Shown here: positions 25,226 to 33,745 of the stretch, piece by piece
Position numbering within the stretch: the stretch's first letter is position 1
Layout of the letters: each line of letters starts with the position of its first letter
Assembly: GCF_018129405.1 (NCBI RefSeq)
Contig: NZ_JAFCLP010000004.1
Span: 310,001 to 374,000, forward strand
Source of the DNA: Bradyrhizobium iriomotense
GTDB lineage: Bacteria; Pseudomonadota; Alphaproteobacteria; Rhizobiales; Xanthobacteraceae
DNA length: 64,000 nucleotides
Direction of reading: 5' to 3'
Translations under genes and position numbers: made by a program
The notes under the pieces: generated by a model
Told to the model about the DNA's origin: nothing
Databases searched by the model: none
The model's input: the letters and a program-made list of their open reading frames with translations, nothing else

Positions 25226-26041
25226 TCACCGCGACGCCGCCGCCCCTCCCCCCTCGTCGATCTGCCGGCCCATCAGCGCGATGGCCTTCTGATAGACGCC
25301 GGCGGCATTCCAGGCCTCGATCGCCGCAAAATTCGGTTCGCCCGGCTGGTAACCGGCTCCCGCACGCCAGCCGTGGGCCTTGAGGAAATTGGCCGTCGAG
25401 TTCAATGCATTGGCGGCAACCTCGAGATTGCCGGTGCCATAGGCCAGGATGTTCTTGGGCATGAACTGGGTCTGGCCGACCTCGCCATGCATGGAGCCGC
25501 GGGTTGATCCCGACAGGGTGCCGCGGTCGATCAGCTTCAGCGCGGCATAGAGCTGGTCGGTGAAGAATTCGGGACGGCGGCAGTCATAGGCGAGCGTCGC
25601 GATCGAGGAGAGCATGTTCTGGTTGCCGCGCTGGCTGCCGAAGCCGGTTTCCATGCCCCAGATCGCGATCAGCGGCCCGGGCGGGACACCGTAACGCTGC
25701 TGGATCGATGCGAACAAGGCGGCCTGCGACTGCTTGAGCTGCCGTCCCTTGGCGACGATGGTGGTGGCGCCGCGCTTGGCGAGGAACTGATCGAGCGTCA
25801 GCGAGAAGCTGCGCTGGCCGCGGTCGGCGGCAATAGTGGCGCTGGCGTAATTGGTCTGCATCAGCGCCGAGAGCGCGGTGGGGCCGATGCCCTTTCCTTG
25901 CGCCTCCGCGCTGAACTCGCGCTTCCAGGCCTCGAAGCCGGCCGACGAGCTGCCGCATTGCGCGGCCTTGGCCACAGGCAGCGAGAGAAGCAGCGCGGTC
26001 GCGCCAATCACCGCGGTTGCGACTGTCCTGCCCATGACCAT
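25226..26041 (-). CDS. Lytic murein transglycosylase, MltB-like
   Basis: A 271-residue periplasmic peptidoglycan lytic transglycosylase. Signal peptide at 1-26 (TAVIGATALLLSLPVAKAA). The MltB-type catalytic Glu lies in IWGMETGFGSQRGNQNML, followed by GEVGQTQFMPKNILAYG, both hallmarks of the SLT_2 fold. No C-terminal peptidoglycan-binding domain is present, as in the shorter family members. ATG 26041 and ATG 26035 are both possible. It is unrelated to the neighbouring catabolic genes and probably monocistronic. Confidence 0.9.
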   Translation of the reverse strand: MVMGRTVATAVIGATALLLSLPVAKAAQCGSSSAGFEAWKREFSAEAQGKGIGPTALSALMQTNYASATIAADRGQRSFSLTLDQFLAKRGATTIVAKGRQLKQSQAALFASIQQRYGVPPGPLIAIWGMETGFGSQRGNQNMLSSIATLAYDCRRPEFFTDQLYAALKLIDRGTLSGSTRGSMHGEVGQTQFMPKNILAYGTGNLEVAANALNSTANFLKAHGWRAGAGYQPGEPNFAAIEAWNAAGVYQKAIALMGRQIDEGGGAAASR

Positions 26042-26162
26042 TGCCCGTTCCTCTCCCTTGATGCACGACCGGCTCGTGCGAGCGCATGATCCTACGCCCG
26101 TTGCGATCGCTCAAGTCCCGACAGGTACAATCAATCCAGGCAAGGCCCTTGACACCGGCGCC

Positions 26163-26975
26163 TTACGCCCCCTCCGCCCCCAGCAGAAAATCCACCATGA
26201 TGCTCTGATGCTGCTGGTACATGTCCGTACCGGTCCCGGTCACGCAACCGATCCTGCGGGCGGCTGCAATGAACGGCGACACTTCAGGCTTGGTGATGAC
26301 GCAGCCGCAATAGGTCGACAGTGCAAGCCGCGCGACGTCGACCGGTAGCGGGTCGCCATCCTTCATTCCGGCGGGCGTGGCATTGGCGACGAAGTCGAAG
26401 CCGGCCGGATCCCCGGAGCCGATCCGCACCGATGCCTTGCCAACTCTGTTGAGCTGGCCGACCAGTGCGTCGCGCCGCTCGGTGGTGCTGTCGTGGATCG
26501 CAAGCTCGCGGACGCCGGCCTCGACCAACTCAAGGGCGATCGCCGATCCGGCACCGCCCGCTCCGACAAGCAGCGCCCGCATTCCCGCAGGGTTGATCCC
26601 CCTCGCCCGCGCCGCGCCGACGAAGCCGAGGCCGTCCACCATGTCGCCATGCCATGCGCCGTCGGGACGCCGGCGCATGAGGTTGACGGTGCGCAGGAAA
26701 TGCGCGCGCTCCGTCGCGCTCGCACAAGCCTGGTAGCAGGCGAATTTGTGCGGGATGGTCACGACGATGCCGTCGAGGTTCTTCAGCCGCGTCGCCACCG
26801 AGAGGAAATCGGCCAAATCCCCTGGCGCCACTTGAACAGGCACGAGAATGCCGTCGTGCCCGCGCGCGGCAAAGGCGGCGCTCACGCCGGCTGGCGAGCG
26901 CACCTGCGCGATGGGCTCGCCGACGATGACGTAGAGCCGCGTGGCGCCTGTCGGCGCCGGGATCATGTCGCTCAA
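26163..26975 (-). CDS. Shikimate dehydrogenase (AroE) family oxidoreductase
   Basis: A 270-residue AroE-fold NAD(P) enzyme. N-terminal substrate domain: VIVGEPIAQVRSPAGVSAAF and the catalytic Lys in VVTIPHKFACYQ. Rossmann domain: LLVGAGGAGSAIALELVEAG. GDMVDGLGFVGA holds the conserved Asp. It overlaps the monooxygenase stop by 4 nt, which argues for a catabolic AroE-like (YdiB/quinate-type) paralogue rather than the biosynthetic enzyme; the genuine aroE usually sits elsewhere. The substrate is unknown. Confidence 0.82.
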   Translation of the reverse strand: MSDMIPAPTGATRLYVIVGEPIAQVRSPAGVSAAFAARGHDGILVPVQVAPGDLADFLSVATRLKNLDGIVVTIPHKFACYQACASATERAHFLRTVNLMRRRPDGAWHGDMVDGLGFVGAARARGINPAGMRALLVGAGGAGSAIALELVEAGVRELAIHDSTTERRDALVGQLNRVGKASVRIGSGDPAGFDFVANATPAGMKDGDPLPVDVARLALSTYCGCVITKPEVSPFIAAARRIGCVTGTGTDMYQQHQSIMVDFLLGAEGA

Positions 26976-28816
26976 GCCCGGGCCTCCGCGGCGGTCCCGT
27001 AAGTCAATTCCAATCCGTCCAAATTGCCCTCCTTGCGCCAGCTGTCGAGCATCCGCAGGAACGCCACCGGCCCGCGCCAGTACTGGCTGTTTCTGGCCGC
27101 AATGGGATCGAACACGCCTTCATTGTTGTAATAGCCGGGCGTGCATTCGGCGAGATAGGTCTGGCGCCCGATCGCGGCCTTGACCACCTCCTCGACCCAG
27201 GCGTTCTCGGCGGCGAGCGTCGGCTCCAGCGTCCTCGCGCCGCGCTTGCGCGCCTGATCGACGACATAGGCGATGTGCTGCGACTGCTCGTCGATGATGT
27301 GGGGGAAGTTCGCGCTCTGGCCCGCCTGCACCGTGACGATCAGGAAGCTGTTCGGAAAGCCGCGGCTGTAGAAGCCGTGCATCGTCTTGACGCCGTCGCG
27401 CCAACGCTCGGACAGGCTGATGCCGTCGCGCCCATAGACCTCAAAGCCCATGCGGCGGGCGTAATCGGTGCCGACCTCGAAACCGCTGGCGTAGATCAGG
27501 CAGTCGAGCTCGTAGGCCCTGCCGTCGACGACGACGGCGTTCTCCGTGATGCGCTCGACGCCCTGCCCTTTGGTGTCGACGAGATGCACGTTGGATTGAT
27601 TAAAAGTGTCGAGATATTCGTCGTGGAAGCACGGGCGCTTGCAGAATGCCTTGTACCAGGGTTTTAGCGCCGCCGCGGCCGCCTCGTCCTTTACGACAGC
27701 GTCCACGCGGGCACGGATCTCCTCCATCTTGCGATAGTCGGCCTGCTCGATGACCTTCAGCGCCTCCTCCATCGAGGACACCGGCTGCGGTTGCCGGCGC
27801 GGCGCCAGCAGGATCTCGCCGAGCAGGCCAGTCCAGCCGTCTTGAACCAGGTCCCGCTCGAACGGCTCACCCGAGATCACGGCGGTGAAATTGTCCATGC
27901 GCTCGCGCTGCCAGCCGGGCTTGAGGCCCTGCACCCAGGCCTGATCCGTCGGCCGGTCGTCGCGCACGCCGATCGCCGATGGCGTGCGCTGGAAGACATA
28001 GAGCTCCTTCGCGGAGCGGCCGAGATGCGGCACGCATTGCACGGCGGTAGCGCCGGTGCCGATGATGCCGACGCGCTTGTCGGCAAGTCCGGTGAGGCCG
28101 CCCTCGGCCGTGCCGCCGGTGTAGGCATAGTCCCACCGGCTGGTGTGGAAGCTGTGGCCCTTAAAGCTCTCAATGCCGGGAATGCCCGGCAGCTTCGGGC
28201 GGCTCAGCGGACCGCCAGCCAAGATGACGAAGCGCGCGCGGATGCGGTCGCCGCGATCGGTCTCGACCAGCCAGCGCGCCTCCTGCTCCTGCCATTCCAT
28301 GCGCGAGATGACGGTCTGAAACAGCGCGCGCTCATAGAGCGAGAAGTGACGGCCGATGCGGCGCGAGTGCTCGTAGATCTCCGGCGCCCGCGCATACTTT
28401 CGCACCGGCATGTAGCCGGTCTCTTCCAGCAGCGGCAGATAGATATAGCTCTCGGTATCGCAGGCAGCTCCAGGATAGCGATTCCAGTACCAGGTACCGC
28501 CGAAATCGGCGGCCTTTTCCACGATACGAAAATCCTCGATGCCCGCTTCGCGCAGGCGCGCACCACAGAGCAGGCCGCCAAAGCCGCCGCCCACGATCAT
28601 CACCTCGGTCTGTTCGCTGACAGCCTGGCGCGCAAAGCCGGGATCGGCCCAGGGATCGTCGAGATAGCGGCCGAATTCGCCGGCGACCTCGACATACTGC
28701 GCCTTGCCCTCGGCGCGCAGACGGCGGTCGCGCTCGTCACGATAGCGCGCACGCAGGGCGGAAACATCGACCGTAGCTGCGCCGGCTGTGCCGGTCTTGT
28801 GTCTTTCCGCTGACAT
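26972..28816 (-). CDS. Flavin-dependent Baeyer-Villiger monooxygenase (type I)
   Basis: A 614-residue FAD/NADPH monooxygenase inserting oxygen next to a ketone to give an ester or lactone. FAD-binding GxGxxG at 76-81 (IVGGGFGG), GGTWYWNRYPGAACDTES, the BVMO fingerprint FxGxxxHxxxW at 218-228 ending WD (FKGHSFHTSRWDY), and the NADPH Rossmann motif GIIGTGATAVQ. An N-terminal extension of about 65 residues (CPMO/HAPMO-like) precedes the FAD domain. GGAGG sits six nt before ATG 28816. Divergent from acyl-CoA synthetase and dehydrogenase genes, it could start degradation of a cyclic or aryl ketone. Confidence 0.9.
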   Translation of the reverse strand: MSAERHKTGTAGAATVDVSALRARYRDERDRRLRAEGKAQYVEVAGEFGRYLDDPWADPGFARQAVSEQTEVMIVGGGFGGLLCGARLREAGIEDFRIVEKAADFGGTWYWNRYPGAACDTESYIYLPLLEETGYMPVRKYARAPEIYEHSRRIGRHFSLYERALFQTVISRMEWQEQEARWLVETDRGDRIRARFVILAGGPLSRPKLPGIPGIESFKGHSFHTSRWDYAYTGGTAEGGLTGLADKRVGIIGTGATAVQCVPHLGRSAKELYVFQRTPSAIGVRDDRPTDQAWVQGLKPGWQRERMDNFTAVISGEPFERDLVQDGWTGLLGEILLAPRRQPQPVSSMEEALKVIEQADYRKMEEIRARVDAVVKDEAAAAALKPWYKAFCKRPCFHDEYLDTFNQSNVHLVDTKGQGVERITENAVVVDGRAYELDCLIYASGFEVGTDYARRMGFEVYGRDGISLSERWRDGVKTMHGFYSRGFPNSFLIVTVQAGQSANFPHIIDEQSQHIAYVVDQARKRGARTLEPTLAAENAWVEEVVKAAIGRQTYLAECTPGYYNNEGVFDPIAARNSQYWRGPVAFLRMLDSWRKEGNLDGLELTYGTAAEARA

Positions 28817-28993
28817 TCATTTCCTCCACGGCGGACGCTGCTTCGCCGGCGGCTCACCGCACGTTAGCCCCGAAAAAGTGACGCATGCAATCACGTCCGC
28901 TGTTTTTTGCGTGAACGCCGCGTGACGTTCCGCTACCCTCCGCGCAAATCACAAGCCTACGCCATGCAACGACGTGGCAATCCGGAGGAGACC

Positions 28994-30619
28994 ATGCAGG
29001 GATTGATGATGGACATGCCGCTGCTGATCAGCGGCCTGATCCAGTATGCCGCCGACTATCACGGCGAAGCGGAAATCGTCGCGCGCGAGATCGAGGGCGA
29101 CATCCATCGTTACACCTATGCGGATGCCCATCCGCGTATCAAGCGCATGGCGCTGGCCTTGAAGCGGCTCGGCATGAAGCAAGGCGACCGCGTCGGCACG
29201 CTGGCCTGGAATACGCACCGGCATTTCGAGATGTTCTATGCGGCGCCCGGCATGGGCTACGTGCTGCACACCGTCAATCCCAGGCTGTTTCCCGAGCAGC
29301 TCGTCTACATCATCAACCACGCCGAAGACCGCCTGCTGTTCGTCGACCGCGCCACGCTGCCGATCGTGGAAGCAATCGCGCCGCAGCTGAAGACGGTCGA
29401 AGCCTATGTCGTGATGTCATCGCGCGAGCGGATGCCGGAGACGATTCTTGCCAATGTGCATTGCTACGAGGAATTACTGGGACAGGAGAACGACGCCGGC
29501 TTTGCCTGGCCGGAGTTCGACGAAAAATCCGCCTCCACCATCTGCTACACCTCGGGCACGACGGGCAATCCCAAGGGCGTGATCTATTCGCACCGCGCCG
29601 CGATCCTGCAGACCATGACCTGCTGCAATTTCGACTTCCTGCCGGGCCATGTCGAAGGCGTGCGCGAGGTGATGATGCCGATGGCGCCGCTGTTCCACGG
29701 CAATGGCTGGAACATGCCGTTCACGGCGCCCTACACCGGCTCGAAGCTGGTGCTGCCCGGCCGCAACTACGAGCCCGACAAGCTGTACGAGTTGCTCGAA
29801 GGCGAGAAGGTGACGCTGTCGGCGGGCGTGCCGAGCTTCTGGCTGATCCTGCTCGACTGGCTCGGGCGGACCGGCAACAAGTTCTCCACGCTACGCGCGA
29901 CCTTGTCGTCGGGCTCGGCCCCGCCGCGCGCCATGGTCGAAAAGCTCAAGCGCGAATACGATGTCGACTACATCCAGGCCTGGGGCATGACCGAAGCGCT
30001 GGGCTGCTCGATGCCGGGCCTGCGGCCGGGCTCGGAGCATCTCAGCGACAAGGAGAAGTTCGATCGGCGTCAGGTCTCCGGCCGCGCCTGTTTCGGCACG
30101 CATTTGCGCATTGTCGACGATGCCGGCGTTGAGCTGCCGCGCGACGGCAAGACCGTCGGCCATTTACGTGCGCGCGGGCCCTGGGTCGCCTCCGGCTACA
30201 TGAAGTTGGAGGAAGGCCTCGACCGCGACGGCTGGCTGATCACCGGCGACATGGCCGTGATCGACCCACAGGGCCACGTCACCCTCACCGACCGCTCCAA
30301 GGACGTGATCAAGTCCGGCGGCGAATGGATCTCCTCGATCCAGCTCGAGGATATCGCCTTGTCGCATCCCGACGTGCTGCAAGCTGCCGTCGTCGCCATC
30401 GCGCATGAGAAATGGCAGGAGCGCCCCCTGCTCCTCGTCGTCCGCAAGAAGGGCGCGACCGTCGACGGCAAGACGCTGCTCGAGCACATGCGGCCCAAGA
30501 TCGCGAGCTGGTGGCTGCCGGACGCCGTCGAATTCCTCGACGAATTCCCGATGACCGGCACCGGCAAGGTGCTCAAGTCGGCGCTGCGCGAGAAATTTAG
30601 GGAGTATCGCGTCGCGTGA
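28994..30619 (+). CDS. Fatty-acid/aryl-acid CoA ligase (AMP-forming)
   Basis: A 541-residue adenylate-forming enzyme activating a carboxylic acid to its CoA thioester. Core motifs: TICYTSGTTGNPKGVIYSHR (P-loop), AWGMTEALGCSMPG, GWLITGDMAVIDPQGHVTL, and the C-terminal catalytic Lys in MTGTGKVLKSALREKF. ATG 28994 has GGAGG five nt upstream; an in-frame ATG at 28964 lacks one. It begins the plus-strand side of the monooxygenase module and would supply the CoA ester used by the acyl-CoA dehydrogenase downstream. Confidence 0.9.
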   Translation: MQGLMMDMPLLISGLIQYAADYHGEAEIVAREIEGDIHRYTYADAHPRIKRMALALKRLGMKQGDRVGTLAWNTHRHFEMFYAAPGMGYVLHTVNPRLFPEQLVYIINHAEDRLLFVDRATLPIVEAIAPQLKTVEAYVVMSSRERMPETILANVHCYEELLGQENDAGFAWPEFDEKSASTICYTSGTTGNPKGVIYSHRAAILQTMTCCNFDFLPGHVEGVREVMMPMAPLFHGNGWNMPFTAPYTGSKLVLPGRNYEPDKLYELLEGEKVTLSAGVPSFWLILLDWLGRTGNKFSTLRATLSSGSAPPRAMVEKLKREYDVDYIQAWGMTEALGCSMPGLRPGSEHLSDKEKFDRRQVSGRACFGTHLRIVDDAGVELPRDGKTVGHLRARGPWVASGYMKLEEGLDRDGWLITGDMAVIDPQGHVTLTDRSKDVIKSGGEWISSIQLEDIALSHPDVLQAAVVAIAHEKWQERPLLLVVRKKGATVDGKTLLEHMRPKIASWWLPDAVEFLDEFPMTGTGKVLKSALREKFREYRVA

Positions 30620-30627
30620 CGCCTCTC

Positions 30628-30658
30628 GACCGCGTGCGGACAAATTCCGTGCGCGGTC
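30628..30658 (+). terminator. Hairpin after the acyl-CoA ligase gene
   Basis: GACCGCG at 30628-30634 pairs with CGCGGTC at 30652-30658, with an inner CGGA/TCCG stem, followed by TTCATGTTTT. A probable rho-independent or attenuating terminator before the GH172 gene. Confidence 0.5.
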
Positions 30659-30722
30659 TTCATGTTTTGGTCAGTTCGGGAGCGATATATCGAGGCCTCG
30701 CTCACCTTGGATCGAGGACATC

Positions 30723-31841
30723 ATGACGTTTTCCGGATTGGGCATGCATCTCGGCAATCTGTCGCGTCTGTCGAATGCGCTGACGCGCTCGATCAGCCCG
30801 GAGAACTTCACCGGCGAGAAGGGCAAGGGCGGCATGTCCATCGACGGCCCCGCGGCGCGTCAGGCCCGCGATCTCGGCCAGGGCTGGAAGGTCTCGCCTT
30901 ACGTCGTGATCGAGCCCGGCGCGACCTTCACGCTCGCCGACATCGAGGGCCAGGGCGCGATCCAGCAGATCTGGATGACGCTGGCGCGCGGACGGCTGCG
31001 CCATTCGATCCTGCGCGTTTACTGGGACGACCAGACGCTGCCGAGCGTGGAATGCCCGGCCGGCGATTTCTTCGCCTGCGGCTGGGAGGAGTTCGCGCAG
31101 GTCTCCTCGCTTGCGGTCTGCGTCAATCCCGGCCGGGCCTTCAACTGCTACTGGGAAATGCCCTTCCGCAAGCGCGCGCACTTCACGCTGGAGAACCGCA
31201 GCGAGGAGCAGATCACGATCTACTACCAGATCAACTATACCCTGACCGAGGTGCCTGAGGACTGCGCCTATTTCCATGCGCAGTTCCGCCGCACCAACCC
31301 GCTGCCGTACAAGGAGGTCTACACCATCCTCGATGGCGTCGAGGGCGCGGGCCACTATGTCGGCACCTACATGGCCTGGGGCGTTCACAACAACGGCTGG
31401 TGGGGCGAAGGCGAGATCAAATTCTTCATCGACGGCGACGGCGCGTTCCCGACCATCTGCGGCACCGGCACCGAGGATTATTTCTGCGGCGCCTACAATT
31501 TCGATCCCCATGTCGCCCATGCCGGCCAGGCCCCCTTCCAGCAATCGCGCTACCAGGAATTCACCACGCCCTATGCCGGCCTGCCGCAAGTGATCCGCCC
31601 CGATGGCGTCTACCAATCCCAGCAACGCTTTGGCCTCTATCGCTGGCACATCCCCGATCCCGTGCGCTTCCGGAGCGATCTGCGCGTGACCATCCAAGCG
31701 CTGGGCTGGCTGCCCGGCGCCAAAGACGGAAAATATCTTCCATTGCAGGACGACATTGCCTCGGTTGCGTTCTGGTACCAGACGCTGCCGACGGCGCCCT
31801 TCCCGACACTGCCCGGGCCGGACTACCTCGAAATCGCCTAG
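30723..31841 (+). CDS. DUF2961 / GH172-family protein
   Basis: A 372-residue protein of the DUF2961 family, double jelly-roll proteins now grouped as glycoside hydrolase family 172 (characterised members act on D-fructofuranosides and D-arabinofuranosides). Family landmarks: an N-terminal IQQIWMTL strand, [14 protein letters not shown] at about 226-239 and [12 protein letters not shown] with E251; two Glu in these two segments are the expected catalytic pair. No signal peptide is evident, so it would be cytoplasmic. It lies between acyl-CoA genes, an unexpected place for a glycosidase. ATG 30723 follows a TCGAGGACATC stretch. Confidence 0.82.
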   Translation: MTFSGLGMHLGNLSRLSNALTRSISPENFTGEKGKGGMSIDGPAARQARDLGQGWKVSPYVVIEPGATFTLADIEGQGAIQQIWMTLARGRLRHSILRVYWDDQTLPSVECPAGDFFACGWEEFAQVSSLAVCVNPGRAFNCYWEMPFRKRAHFTLENRSEEQITIYYQINYTLTEVPEDCAYFHAQFRRTNPLPYKEVYTILDGVEGAGHYVGTYMAWGVHNNGWWGEGEIKFFIDGDGAFPTICGTGTEDYFCGAYNFDPHVAHAGQAPFQQSRYQEFTTPYAGLPQVIRPDGVYQSQQRFGLYRWHIPDPVRFRSDLRVTIQALGWLPGAKDGKYLPLQDDIASVAFWYQTLPTAPFPTLPGPDYLEIA

Positions 31842-31873
31842 GCGCGGCTGCTGATCGATCAAGGAGACCAGAG

Positions 31874-33085
31874 ATGCTCTATCCGATGTCGCCCAAAGTC
31901 GTCGAGCTCAAGCGCAAGCTCGAAAGTTTCATGGACCGGCACATCTATCCGAACGAGGAACGCTTCTATCGCGAGGCGGAGGAGTTCGGACCGTGGAAGG
32001 TCTATCCCGTCGTCGAGGAGCTGAAGCCGCTGGCGCGCGCGGAAGGTCTCTGGAATCTGTTCCTGCCGGAATCCAGCCACGGCGCCGGGCTCACCAATCT
32101 CGAATATGCCCCGCTTTGCGAGGTGATGGGCCGCTCGCATCTTGCGCCCGAAGTCTTCAACTGCTCGGCGCCCGACACCGGCAATATGGAGGTGCTCGAG
32201 CGCTACGGTTCGGAGAAGGACAAGGAGCGCTGGCTCAAGCCGCTGCTCGCGGGCGAAATCCGCTCCTGTTTCGCCATGACCGAGCCTGCGGTCGCATCAT
32301 CCGATGCGACCAATATCGAGAGCTCGATCGTGCGCGACGGCGATCATTACGTCATCAACGGCCGCAAATGGTACACGACCAATGCGACCGATCCGCGCTG
32401 CAAGATCTGCATCTTCATGGGCAAGACCGATCCCGACAATCCCGACCGCCACAAGCAGCAATCCATGATCCTGGTGCCAATGGACACGCCGGGCATCGAA
32501 GTGAAGCGACCACTGCCCGTGTTCGGCTTCTACGGCGTGCCTGATCGGGCCTCGGAAGTCGTCTTCACCAATGTGCGTGTGCCCAAGGAAAACGTGCTGC
32601 TCGGCGAAGGCCGCGGCTTCGAGATCGCGCAGGGGCGCCTCGGACCCGGCCGCATCCACCACTGCATGCGCCTGATCGGCCTTGCCGAACGCACGCTGGA
32701 AAAAATGTGCCGCCGCGTCCGCAGCCGCATCGCCTTCGGCAAGCCGGTCTCGGAGCAGACGGTGACGCAGGAGCGCATCGCGGAAGCCCGCATCATGATC
32801 GAGCAGGCCCGGCTGCTGACGCTCAACGCCGCCTATGCCATGGACACGGTCGGCAACAAGGTGGCGAAAGCCGAGATCGCGATGATCAAGGTCGCCGTCC
32901 CCAACATGGCCTGCCAGATCATCGACTGGGCGATCCAGGCGCACGGTGGCGGCGGCACGTCGAACGATTTCGGCTTGACGCAGGCTTATGCGACGGCGCG
33001 GCTGTTGCGCCTTGCGGATGGGCCGGATGAGGTGCACCGGAACCAGATCGCGCGGTTCGAGCTGAAGAAATATTCGAATGTCTAA
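31874..33085 (+). CDS. Acyl-CoA dehydrogenase
   Basis: A 403-residue FAD enzyme making a 2,3-double bond in an acyl-CoA. N-terminal helical domain, the FAD-binding segment [16 protein letters not shown], the middle beta domain ([16 protein letters not shown]), and the C-terminal domain with [19 protein letters not shown] and [25 protein letters not shown] is present seven nt before ATG 31874. The family is the long-chain/CaiA-like group often linked to branched or aryl-acyl-CoA. Likely co-transcribed with the GH172 gene 32 nt upstream. Confidence 0.9.
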   Translation: MLYPMSPKVVELKRKLESFMDRHIYPNEERFYREAEEFGPWKVYPVVEELKPLARAEGLWNLFLPESSHGAGLTNLEYAPLCEVMGRSHLAPEVFNCSAPDTGNMEVLERYGSEKDKERWLKPLLAGEIRSCFAMTEPAVASSDATNIESSIVRDGDHYVINGRKWYTTNATDPRCKICIFMGKTDPDNPDRHKQQSMILVPMDTPGIEVKRPLPVFGFYGVPDRASEVVFTNVRVPKENVLLGEGRGFEIAQGRLGPGRIHHCMRLIGLAERTLEKMCRRVRSRIAFGKPVSEQTVTQERIAEARIMIEQARLLTLNAAYAMDTVGNKVAKAEIAMIKVAVPNMACQIIDWAIQAHGGGGTSNDFGLTQAYATARLLRLADGPDEVHRNQIARFELKKYSNV

Positions 33086-33133
33086 GCCGACGCCGGCGCG
33101 TCAGTACTAGAGACTGCGCTGGGGGATCGGCGT

Positions 33134-33238
33134 CTAGTCGAAGCTTGGCGGCTCCTCGATGGGCGCAGATACATTCTGATTCGAAATCGCTTCGAGCATC
33201 GCTCCGAAAATGATGAACGGCAGATAGAACGCAAGCAT
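33134..33238 (-). CDS. Small membrane protein, 34 residues
   Basis: Encodes MLAFYLPFIIFGAMLEAIS then NQNVSAPIEEPPSFD. Residues 2-18 form a hydrophobic helix and the C-terminal tail is acidic. AGGAGG at 33248-33253 is a near-perfect ribosome-binding site, and a match to the sigma-EcfG promoter lies 24-49 nt upstream. I regard it as a real gene, too short for most gene finders. Probably stress-induced; function unknown. Confidence 0.65.
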   Translation of the reverse strand: MLAFYLPFIIFGAMLEAISNQNVSAPIEEPPSFD

Positions 33239-33261
33239 GATCGTATTCCTCCTGATGTGAC

Positions 33262-33287
33262 AACCTTGGCTCGCAGGGCCAGGTTCC
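33262..33287 (-). promoter_or_regulatory. Possible sigma-EcfG (general stress) promoter
   Basis: On the minus strand GGAAC (33287-33283), 17 bp, then GGTT (33265-33262). The alphaproteobacterial EcfG consensus is GGAAC-N16/17-CGTT; only the first base of the -10 element deviates. The spacing to the SD and ATG of the 34-residue ORF is right for its promoter. Confidence 0.5.
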
Positions 33288-33363
33288 TCAAATTGACGTT
33301 CGCCCGCCTCGGAACATTTTCGGCGCTTACCGAACTACCGACGAAACCGAGTCACAGGCCGTA

Positions 33364-33444
33364 TCAAGAACGCATCGCGTCAACCGCATGGGCGATCAGA
33401 ACGACTGCGCTTGCGGCAATGAGAAACACTAACAACCAGCTCAC
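33364..33444 (-). CDS. Small membrane protein, 26 residues, GTG start
   Basis: From GTG at 33444: MSWLLVFLIAASAVVLIAHA then VDAMRS. One hydrophobic span (3-19) and a short polar C-terminus. GGAGG lies five nt upstream of the GTG. The end AHAVDAMRS resembles AHALDAYRT of the 30-residue protein at 24259-24351. Too short for standard gene calling. Function unknown. Confidence 0.55.
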   Translation of the reverse strand: MSWLLVFLIAASAVVLIAHAVDAMRS

Positions 33445-33565
33445 GTCCGCCTCCGATCCCGGAAGTGAACGCGTTCATCCATGCACAGTCAAAAACCATC
33501 GGTCCGGAACCGCTATTCCGCGGCTCGCTGATGCTTCGCGGCAACAATTGCATCTGCTATCGGCG

Positions 33566-33637
33566 CTATCGGCAGAACGCCAAAAGGAGCAACGCGCCGA
33601 CGACGCATGCTGCCAGGACTAACAACCAAACGCCCAT
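33566..33637 (-). CDS. Small membrane protein, 23 residues
   Basis: From ATG 33637: MGVWLLVLAACVVGALLLLA then FCR. It is almost entirely one membrane helix. GGGGGA lies six nt upstream of the ATG (minus strand). It opens a 500-bp stretch in which three such ORFs follow each other on the minus strand. Weaker case than the other two because of length. Confidence 0.4.
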   Translation of the reverse strand: MGVWLLVLAACVVGALLLLAFCR

Positions 33638-33745
33638 ACAGTCCCCCGACTCAACACAGGCGAGTCAGGATTAGCCTTACGATTTGGCATTGAAACGTCT
33701 GTCGCCGGCTTTCCCCAGGCCAAGCGCAATCATCTGCTTGCTGCG

